DNA from: Oscillospiraceae bacterium
GTDB taxonomy: Bacteria; Bacillota; Clostridia; Oscillospirales; Ruminococcaceae
DNA length: 64,000 nucleotides
NCBI GenBank assembly: GCA_015066115.1
Contig: SVOZ01000003.1
Coordinates: 1-64,000, forward strand
Direction: 5' to 3'
Made by a program: the position numbers and the translations under genes. The notes under the pieces were generated by a model. The model was given only the letters and a program-made list of their open reading frames with translations. It did no database searches and was not told where the DNA came from. Positions 58,503 through 64,000 of the stretch are shown here, piece after piece. Position 1 is the stretch's first letter, and every line of letters begins with the position of its first letter.

Positions 58503-58539
58503 AAAAAAGAGAGAAGTTTTTAAAACTTCTCTCTTTTTT
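58503..58539. terminator. bidirectional terminator at island end
   Basis: Perfect 18-bp inverted repeat (AAAAAAGAGAGAAGTTTT and complement) with T-rich flanks on both strands, between the adhesin and the converging kinase gene. Confidence 0.85.
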
Positions 58540-58551
58540 ATCATTTTTGCT

Positions 58552-59100
58552 TTAGAATTCTTTCATAAATGCTTCAACCTGCTCTGTTAAAACCTCAACA
58601 CTGCCGTTATTAAAAATGAACTTATCGGCAATCGAGATAGGTCCGCCTTTTTCGAGGTTTTCAATCTCGGCATAGTCGCGGCTTTCGGCTTCTGCATTTG
58701 TAAGCGGCCTTATCTCGCGGGTGGTAAGCCGCTCGTATCGCACGCTTCTGTCGGCAACAATCGCAATGATTGTGATGTCATCGCCAAAATGCTCTTTTAA
58801 GCATTTGTATTCCGACCAGGAATAAAGCCCGTCCAAAATGGTGTTGCCGTTTTGCGCTGCGGCCGAGATCTTGGGAAGGAGTAGCTTTGCAAAGGCGGCA
58901 GGTCCGTGAATGCGCCTTAATTCCTCACGGATGGCTCTTTCGTTTTGCTCGTTTTTTTCAAGGCCGCGCTCTTTCAGCACATCCATAGTCACTCCGCCGA
59001 AATAAATTCTGTTCCAGCCTTTTTTTACGAACATATCGCATACAACGCTTTTTCCGCTGCCGCACATACCAACTAAAGCGGCAATTTTGTACTTAGCCAT
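58552..59100 (-). CDS. P-loop kinase (dephospho-CoA/adenylate-kinase-like)
   Basis: A 182-residue nucleotide-binding protein. Walker A GMCGSGKS lies at 11-18 and a lid-like region has RSVRYERLTTREIRPL near 119-134. TILDGLYSWSEYKCLKEHF near 87-105 carries the Walker-B-like Asp, and IADKFIFNNGSVEVL follows near the end. The last two segments are typical of dephospho-CoA-kinase-like proteins, but a bona fide CoaE motif set is not complete. The substrate is uncertain. It has AAAGGAG before the ATG. It is 38 nt downstream of the ABC ATPase gene. Confidence 0.7.
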   Translation of the reverse strand: MAKYKIAALVGMCGSGKSVVCDMFVKKGWNRIYFGGVTMDVLKERGLEKNEQNERAIREELRRIHGPAAFAKLLLPKISAAAQNGNTILDGLYSWSEYKCLKEHFGDDITIIAIVADRSVRYERLTTREIRPLTNAEAESRDYAEIENLEKGGPISIADKFIFNNGSVEVLTEQVEAFMKEF

Positions 59101-59138
59101 AGAAATTCTCCTTTGTAAGCAAAAATTTATTCTAAGGG

Positions 59139-59711
59139 TTATGATAAACTTAAAACCTCGCCCGAAAGAGCTTTGATGTCCTTGTTATCGTGGGTTACTA
59201 AAATAACAAGCCGCTCTTTAGAAATGTCAGATACTATTTTTAGAATAAGCTGACGGGTTTCTGGGTCAAGACCATTAAAAGGCTCGTCAAGAAGCAAAAT
59301 GTCCGGCTCGAAGGCAAGGGCACGCGCGAAAGCAACGCGCCTCTTCATTCCGCCACTAAGTTCTGTCACAGGGGTGTTTATGTCGCCAGACAGTCCAACT
59401 GCAGAAAGGAGCTTCTCGGCCTTTTCTTTTTTCTCTGAGGCCTTGCCGTCCATAACGCAGGTTACATTTTCAATAGCGGTAAGAAAGCTCAAAAGCCTGT
59501 CCTCTTGAAACATATAGGAAAGCTTGCCGTTTATAAGAATGTTTCCGCTGTCGGCCTTTTCAAGCCCTGAGATAATTCTCAAAAGGGTGGTTTTGCCGCA
59601 ACCGGAAGCGCCTTTTATGCAAACTACTCCGGTTTTTTTAAAATCATAAGAGAAGTTTTTTAAAATAGCCTTGTCGCCAAAGGACTTTGAAAGGTTTTGT
59701 ATTTTAATCAT
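59139..59711 (-). CDS. ABC importer ATPase (SsuB/TauB/ThiZ type)
   Basis: A 190-residue ATPase of a small-molecule importer. Walker A GASGCGKTT near 34-42, signature LSGGMKRR near 117-124, Walker B ILLLDEP near 137-143 and H-loop VTHDNKD near 172-178 are all intact. It is shorter than usual SsuB (about 240), lacking most of the C-terminal extension. Start ATG at 59711 overlaps the permease gene by 8 bp; a GTG three codons earlier is possible. The substrate is undecided among sulfonates, taurine, nitrate or pyrimidine precursors. Confidence 0.88.
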   Translation of the reverse strand: MIKIQNLSKSFGDKAILKNFSYDFKKTGVVCIKGASGCGKTTLLRIISGLEKADSGNILINGKLSYMFQEDRLLSFLTAIENVTCVMDGKASEKKEKAEKLLSAVGLSGDINTPVTELSGGMKRRVAFARALAFEPDILLLDEPFNGLDPETRQLILKIVSDISKERLVILVTHDNKDIKALSGEVLSLS

Positions 59712-60486
59712 CCTTGCCACCGCCTTTCAAAAGCTTTTTTGAAAGCAGTTTTAAAAGAAAAATAAATACCCTCTCCATTATAACACTTAAAAGGATAATT
59801 ACAACAGTTAATGCAAATAAATCGGTCGTTTCAATGTAAATTTTTGCGTTGTACACCTGCTCGCCAAGTGTGTTTTTGGGAAGCCCGATAACCTCTGCGG
59901 CTATTCCTGCCTTAAATGCAAAGCCAAGACCTGTTTTTAGGGCGGCAACAAAATAGGGCAGGAGCGACGGAATGTAAATAAGCCTTACCTTTTTGAAAAA
60001 GGAAAATTTGTAAACCTTAGCCATTTCTAAAAGCGAGGTGTCAACGTTTAAAAATCCCTCTGTGAGATTTGAGTAAATAAGCGGAACCACCATTAAAAAG
60101 GCAATAAATGAAACAACTCCGCTCTGAAACCAAAACAGCGCCAGCACTATAAATGAGGCTACCGGCGTTGCTTTAACAAGCTTTATTATTGGTGAAAAAA
60201 GTGTTTTTAAAAAACTAAATCGAGCGGTTAGCGCCGAGAGCGGCACCGAAATTAAAATAGCAAGCACAAAACCCAGCAGGATGTACCACACTGAATTTAA
60301 AATGCAGAGCCAGAACTCGCCCGTCAGGGCGAGTTCAAGCACTCTTTTAAATGTATTTATCGGCGAAGCGAAAACAATATCGCTCCCTATCACAAGATAC
60401 GCGAGCTGCCATATACAAAGCCAAAATACCAGAACTAAGCCTGAAATAATAGACTTTGGAAGTTTTTTAAAAAAATTATTTAGCAT
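59704..60486 (-). CDS. ABC importer permease (SsuC/ThiX type)
   Basis: A 260-residue inner-membrane permease with six helices. The family coupling loop reads NVDTSLLEMAKVYKFSFFKKVRLIYIPSLLP near 147-177, with the KVYKFSFFKKVRLIYIPS core contacting the ATPase. GLGFAFKAGIAAEVIG follows near 187-202. It overlaps the substrate-binding-protein gene by 11 bp and the ATPase gene by 8 bp, so the complete importer is translated as a coupled set. Confidence 0.9.
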   Translation of the reverse strand: MLNNFFKKLPKSIISGLVLVFWLCIWQLAYLVIGSDIVFASPINTFKRVLELALTGEFWLCILNSVWYILLGFVLAILISVPLSALTARFSFLKTLFSPIIKLVKATPVASFIVLALFWFQSGVVSFIAFLMVVPLIYSNLTEGFLNVDTSLLEMAKVYKFSFFKKVRLIYIPSLLPYFVAALKTGLGFAFKAGIAAEVIGLPKNTLGEQVYNAKIYIETTDLFALTVVIILLSVIMERVFIFLLKLLSKKLLKGGGKDD

Positions 60487-61492
60487 AATAGAAGTCGTCC
60501 ACCGGAACTGCTCCGCCTATTGAAGCAGGATTAGCGGCTAAAAGAGTGTTAAGATAAGCCGAAACGCTCTTTTTCATATCCTCTCCGTCAATATAAACTA
60601 TGTTGCAGTTGGGAAGTGCTTTTTCAACAACGGCGGCATCCAAAATTCCGAAATCTCCGGAAAGCTGAGCCGTTTCTTTAACCTTGTCGTTTGCGTAGCT
60701 TGTGGATGCGGCATACTCGGTTAAAAATGCATCAACCGCAGCCTTGTTGTCCTTAAGAAAATCGTTTCTTACAATAAGGCATCCCATTACAAGCTCGTTT
60801 CCGTCGTTGTTGGGGAGCTTTTTCCATTCTTTTGAAAGGTCAAGCGCAATCTTAACATCGGCATTCTTGGTTGTAACCTGTGTTACAAAAGGCTGGGGAA
60901 GCATAGCGATCTCTGCCTTGCCCGAAATTACAAGGGTTGCAAGCTCAGAGTGCTCGGATTTGTACTCAACCTTTACGTCTTTTCCAACCTCAAGTCCGTT
61001 TTTCTCAAGGATGTAATTGAGCGCATATTCTGGGGTTGAGCCCTTGCCTGTTGCATAAACGGTTTTGCCACGAAGGTCTTCGATAGAATCGATCTCAACG
61101 CCGTTTGTAACGATTGAAAGTACACCCAGGGTGTTTACAGCAATGATGCTAACGTTCTTTTCGGTTTTCTTGTAAAGGGTTGCGGCAAGATTTGTGGGAA
61201 CGGCCGCGATGTCAATGCTCTTGTTTACGATTTTGGGAACAAGCTGGTCAGCGGCGGCAAAAACTTCAAATTCGTAGTCGTTTGCAGCCTTGTCATTCTT
61301 GTCATCATCCATAAGCTTGAGCATTCCAAGTGCGGTGGGGCCCTTTAAAACAGCAACGTTGATGTCTGTTTTCTCTGTTTTAACAGGGGTGGAAGAAACA
61401 TCTCCGTTTTTGTAGTTGCAGGATGCAAGTACGCCTGCTAAAAGCAGGGAAGCAAGAATTACTGAAAGTGTTTTTAAAAATTTTGATTTCAT
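60476..61492 (-). CDS. ABC importer substrate-binding lipoprotein (SsuA/ThiY-like)
   Basis: A 338-residue lipoprotein with lipobox LASC at Cys25. The NMT1/SsuA-like fold is visible in NVAVLKGPTALGMLKLM near 45-61, VNKSIDIAAVPTNLAATLY near 92-110 and IEDLRGKTVYATGKGSTPEYALNYILEKNGL near 137-167 (core RGKTVYATGKGSTPEYAL). The spacing resembles proteins binding small anionic or pyrimidine ligands. It is first of a three-gene importer operon, with a perfect AGGAGG before the ATG. The ligand cannot be named. Confidence 0.88.
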   Translation of the reverse strand: MKSKFLKTLSVILASLLLAGVLASCNYKNGDVSSTPVKTEKTDINVAVLKGPTALGMLKLMDDDKNDKAANDYEFEVFAAADQLVPKIVNKSIDIAAVPTNLAATLYKKTEKNVSIIAVNTLGVLSIVTNGVEIDSIEDLRGKTVYATGKGSTPEYALNYILEKNGLEVGKDVKVEYKSEHSELATLVISGKAEIAMLPQPFVTQVTTKNADVKIALDLSKEWKKLPNNDGNELVMGCLIVRNDFLKDNKAAVDAFLTEYAASTSYANDKVKETAQLSGDFGILDAAVVEKALPNCNIVYIDGEDMKKSVSAYLNTLLAANPASIGGAVPVDDFYYAK

Positions 61493-61595
61493 TTTTAGGT
61501 CCTCCTAAATTTATTTTAGCAAAACCATTATATTATATATTTTTATCAAAGTATGTTGTATTTCCAACAAAATTAAAAAGATTGTGAAAAACTAA

Positions 61596-62069
61596 TCATT
61601 CTCTCCAGTCTTTGCAAACATCTACCCAGCATTCACATTTTGAAAATTCTTGGAGCTCGGCTAAATTAAGCTCGATAGCGCTGTTAGAGCTTCCGCAGGC
61701 AGGGAAAACGGTTTCAAACCGTTTTAAAGACTCGTCAAGATAAACCTTGACCCCGTCATTTACAGCAAAGGGGCAAACTCCGCCGACAGCGTGTCCTATT
61801 TTGTCTTCAACCTCGTCAAAGCAAAGCATTTTTGCCTTTACGCCGAATTTTTCCTTGTATGCATGGTTGTCTATTTTAGCATCCCCGGCGGCAACTATTA
61901 AAATGCAGTCCTCACCGATTTTAAAGGAGAGGGTTTTTGCAATTCTCTTGCCCTCGCATCCGAGAGCCTGAGCTGCAAGCTCAACAGTTGCGCTTGATGA
62001 ATCAAGCTCAACTATTCTGTTTTCTGCATTAAAGTTTTTTAAATATTCTCTTACCTTTTCTATAGCCAT
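61596..62069 (-). CDS. YbaK/EbsC-family aminoacyl-tRNA deacylase
   Basis: A 157-residue editing-domain protein that hydrolyses mischarged tRNA in trans. Typical features are the ATVELAAQALGCEGKRIAKTL segment near 27-47 (core ALGCEGKRIAKTL with the catalytic Lys), VAAGDAKIDNHAYKEKFG near 59-76 and the glycine motif GHAVGGVCPFAV near 92-103. Specificity (Cys/Ala-tRNA-Pro or other) cannot be decided. AAGGAAGG precedes the ATG. It lies between the two ABC importer operons and appears independent of them. Confidence 0.9.
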   Translation of the reverse strand: MAIEKVREYLKNFNAENRIVELDSSSATVELAAQALGCEGKRIAKTLSFKIGEDCILIVAAGDAKIDNHAYKEKFGVKAKMLCFDEVEDKIGHAVGGVCPFAVNDGVKVYLDESLKRFETVFPACGSSNSAIELNLAELQEFSKCECWVDVCKDWRE

Positions 62070-62133
62070 TTTAAATTTTTCCTTCCTTTATTATAAGTTA
62101 TAATATACTATAATTTATATTAAAAGTCAAACA

Positions 62134-62165
62134 GGCACCCTGCTAAATTATTTTGGCAGGGTGCC
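62134..62165 (-). terminator. terminator of second importer unit
   Basis: Perfect 10-bp stem GGCACCCTGC/GCAGGGTGCC with a 12-nt loop, then TGTTTGACTTTTA in minus reading. The T run is moderate. Confidence 0.65.
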
Positions 62166-62179
62166 CTAATAAACGGCTT

Positions 62180-63187
62180 TTATTTGGAAGCTTTTTCTGC
62201 AAAAGAATTATCAACAACATCAGAGAAGGGAGCGCGCTTTTCAAGTTCTCCTGCAGAGGTTATAACATCCTGCAGGCGCTCAAAAGAAGCCTCTTTCATA
62301 ACTGGTGTGTCACACCAGGCATCTATGTCAATGTAACTTTGAATAGATGAGGTCAAAAGCGAAAGCTCGGTGTCGGGGAAAAGGGGCGCGATAGTTTCAG
62401 CTATTTCTGCGGCGGTGTGTTCGCGGCACCATTTTTCGCCTTTTGCAACAGCGTTTGTGAAAGCCTGAATGGTGTCTGAGTTTTCCTCGACGTACTTTTT
62501 GCTTGCAAAATAGGCGGTGTAGGGTATCTCTCCTGCCTCATCGCCAACAGCGGCAACAACATAGCCTTTGCCTTCGCTTTCAAGCATTGAGGCGGTGGGC
62601 TCAAAGGCGGTAACATAATCGCCTGTTCCTGCAACAAATGCGCCTGTCATCATAGCAAACTGAACGCTGTTATCAAGTAAAACATCTTTTTCTGTGTCAA
62701 GCCCGTTTTGCTTTAACACATATTCAAATGCCATATAGGGCACGCCGCCCTTTCTGCCGGGCAGAACGTGTGCACCTTTAAGGTCGGTCCATTTAAAGTC
62801 ATCGTTTTTCTCGCGTGAGATCAAAAATGAGCCATCGCGCTGGGTCATTTGGGCAAAAACCTTAAGATAGTTATCTCTGCCCTCGTTGTAAACATAGATT
62901 GCCGCTTCGGGACCCGCAAAGCCTATGTCTATCTGACCAGACAGAACCGCCGAGGCAACAGCATCTGCACCCTGACCTGTTGAAAGCTCGATCTCAAGAC
63001 CCTCTTCTTCAAAGAAGCCAAGCTCAAGGGCGGCGTATTGAGGCGCATAGAACACCGAATGTGTAACCTCGCTGAGTGCAATCTTTGTAAGGGTTTTTTC
63101 ATCCTGCTTGCATCCGCATAAGCAAAATGCTGCAATACAGATAAGCGTAAACACAGCCGCAATGCGTTTGAATTTTGTTTTAAGCAT
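62180..63187 (-). CDS. ABC importer substrate-binding lipoprotein (SsuA/ThiY-like)
   Basis: A 335-residue lipoprotein with lipobox LCGC at Cys26. The NMT1/SsuA-like domain reads EVTHSVFYAPQYAALELGFF near 40-59, IELSTGQGADAVASAVLSGQIDIGFAGPEA near 66-95 (core TGQGADAVASAVLSGQ), and LPGRKGGVPYMAFEYVLKQNGL in the hinge region. It is clearly homologous in architecture to the protein at 60476 but not a close duplicate. It lies downstream of a permease gene with a 70-bp gap. Its ATPase is probably outside the window. Ligand unknown. Confidence 0.88.
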   Translation of the reverse strand: MLKTKFKRIAAVFTLICIAAFCLCGCKQDEKTLTKIALSEVTHSVFYAPQYAALELGFFEEEGLEIELSTGQGADAVASAVLSGQIDIGFAGPEAAIYVYNEGRDNYLKVFAQMTQRDGSFLISREKNDDFKWTDLKGAHVLPGRKGGVPYMAFEYVLKQNGLDTEKDVLLDNSVQFAMMTGAFVAGTGDYVTAFEPTASMLESEGKGYVVAAVGDEAGEIPYTAYFASKKYVEENSDTIQAFTNAVAKGEKWCREHTAAEIAETIAPLFPDTELSLLTSSIQSYIDIDAWCDTPVMKEASFERLQDVITSAGELEKRAPFSDVVDNSFAEKASK

Positions 63188-63257
63188 AAAAAATCTCCTT
63201 TTGTATGTTTTTCTGTATATTAAATGCAGAAAACGCCTAAATTGTTACAAGAGGCCT

Positions 63258-64000
63258 TTATTTGTGATTTATGCATTTTAAAACAAACCTCTGGCATATT
63301 ACAATTAGCTCATAAAGAATAGCGGCAGCGGCCGCAAGAATTATAACGCTTGCCATAACAAGATCCATTTTAAAAACCTGACCGCCATAAACGATTAGGT
63401 AACCGAGCCCCGCTTTTGAAACAAGAAATTCGCCTGCTATTACACCTACAAGCGAAAGACCGATGTTTATTTTAAGAGAATTAAAAAGGGTTTCGATGTT
63501 GTAGGGAAGAACTATTTTTGTAAAAATCTGAAACCTGTTGGCACCAAAGGTGCGAAGCATTTTTATAAGCTCTTTGTCGGTGCCGATAAAGCCGTTGAGC
63601 ATTTCAAGAACGGTTACTATCATTGAAATTGCAAGCGCCATAAATATAATGGCGCGGGTTCCCGCACCAACCCAAATTATTATAACGGGACCGAGCGCAA
63701 TTTTGGGAAGGCTGTTGAGAACAACAAGATAAGGCTCGCTTACCTTGGAAAGAAAAGGAGACCACCAGAGCAGTACGGCGATAAAACAGCCAAGGACAAC
63801 GCCGAGAATAAATCCCACACCCGTTTCAAAAAGTGTGGTGCCTATGTGAAGCAAAAGGTCGTTTTGCTTGTAATCTGCAAGCACCGAGAGTATCCGCGAG
63901 GGCTGACTTAGAACAAAGCTGTCGATAAGCCCAAGCCTGCCGCCGATCTCCCAAAGCGCTATAAACGAAATTATAATAAAAACTCTGAAAAAGGTTACTG
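63258..64000 (-). CDS. ABC importer permease (SsuC/ThiX type), cut by window end
   Basis: At least 247 codons of an inner-membrane permease. The reading frame stays open to the window edge, well beyond the GTG at 63884, and encodes typical permease sequence there (ALWEIGGRLGLIDSFVLSQP). The true start therefore lies outside. Visible features are several membrane helices, the coupling segment MLRTFGANRFQIFTKIVLPYN and GVIAGEFLVSKAGLGYLI. It precedes the substrate-binding gene at 62180 and forms a second importer of the same class as the one at 59139-61492. Confidence 0.9.
   Translation of the reverse strand, partial: VTFFRVFIIISFIALWEIGGRLGLIDSFVLSQPSRILSVLADYKQNDLLLHIGTTLFETGVGFILGVVLGCFIAVLLWWSPFLSKVSEPYLVVLNSLPKIALGPVIIIWVGAGTRAIIFMALAISMIVTVLEMLNGFIGTDKELIKMLRTFGANRFQIFTKIVLPYNIETLFNSLKINIGLSLVGVIAGEFLVSKAGLGYLIVYGGQVFKMDLVMASVIILAAAAAILYELIVICQRFVLKCINHK

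Noticed and set aside
61493..63257. TPP riboswitch or thiamine identity for the two SsuABC/ThiXYZ-type importers
   Set aside because: No TPP aptamer elements such as CUGAGA were found upstream of either substrate-binding gene, and there are no thiamine genes nearby; ligands left open.

Overview
The window looks like a chromosome segment from an anaerobic, low-to-mid-GC Clostridia bacterium, probably Oscillospiraceae/Ruminococcaceae-like (lineage is inference). Supporting genes are a single-chain pyruvate:ferredoxin oxidoreductase, a 2[4Fe-4S] ferredoxin, a membrane pyrophosphatase, spoIIR and ricT (spore-former lineage), a Firmicutes-type bL21-Prp-bL27 operon with a cleavable bL27 leader, and darA-holB-ricT. 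Promoters are mostly clear sigma-A type with 17-bp spacers, and most starts have strong AGGAGG-like ribosome sites.

Layout. 0-3 kb: tRNA-Ser(CGA), then a minus-strand lipid-glycosylation operon (HTH regulator, YjdF-like membrane protein, CrtO-like acyltransferase, UgtP/MGDG-type glycosyltransferase). 3-15 kb: an E2-like acyltransferase lacking the catalytic His, a GH129-like glycosidase, a vitamin B6 pair (ECF S component + pyridoxal kinase), a zinc-ribbon membrane protein, hppA, dacF, pgi, a small P-loop protein and a lipid-anchored-type hydrolase. 15-20 kb: nifJ/PFOR, then a probable acquired cassette (palindromic repeat block, four-helix-bundle protein, K+ channel). 20-31 kb: folT under a THF riboswitch, folD, lgt with an unusual C-terminal extension, yfmH/yfmF-type M16 proteins, rpmA-prp-rplU with an L21 leader, spoIIR, and copA with a CopZ domain fused at its C-terminus. 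31-41 kb: potABCD with a long structured leader, CBS protein, QueG-like protein, darA-holB-ricT, ferredoxin, maf and lplA.

41.6-58.5 kb is an accessory cell-surface island on the plus strand. It starts with a large secreted protein followed by a 46-residue acidic peptide. Then come an HPr-kinase-like protein, a PqqD-type peptide-binding protein, an S24/S26-type peptidase and an NTP_transf_5 nucleotidyltransferase. I read this as a RiPP-like peptide-modification cassette without a cyclase or radical SAM enzyme. It is followed by an orphan small-RNA candidate and a divergent XRE regulator. The second half is a SipW/TasA-type module with two ER-type signal peptidases, four TasA-like or TasA-related surface proteins (one with a PPQTGD sorting signal) and a 1913-residue repeat-rich adhesin.

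58.5-64 kb holds a P-loop kinase, a complete SsuABC/ThiXYZ-type ABC importer, a YbaK-family deacylase, and a second importer of the same class whose permease gene runs off the window end.

All functions are read from motifs and family knowledge; no database search was run. Several starts were moved downstream to codons with better ribosome sites.
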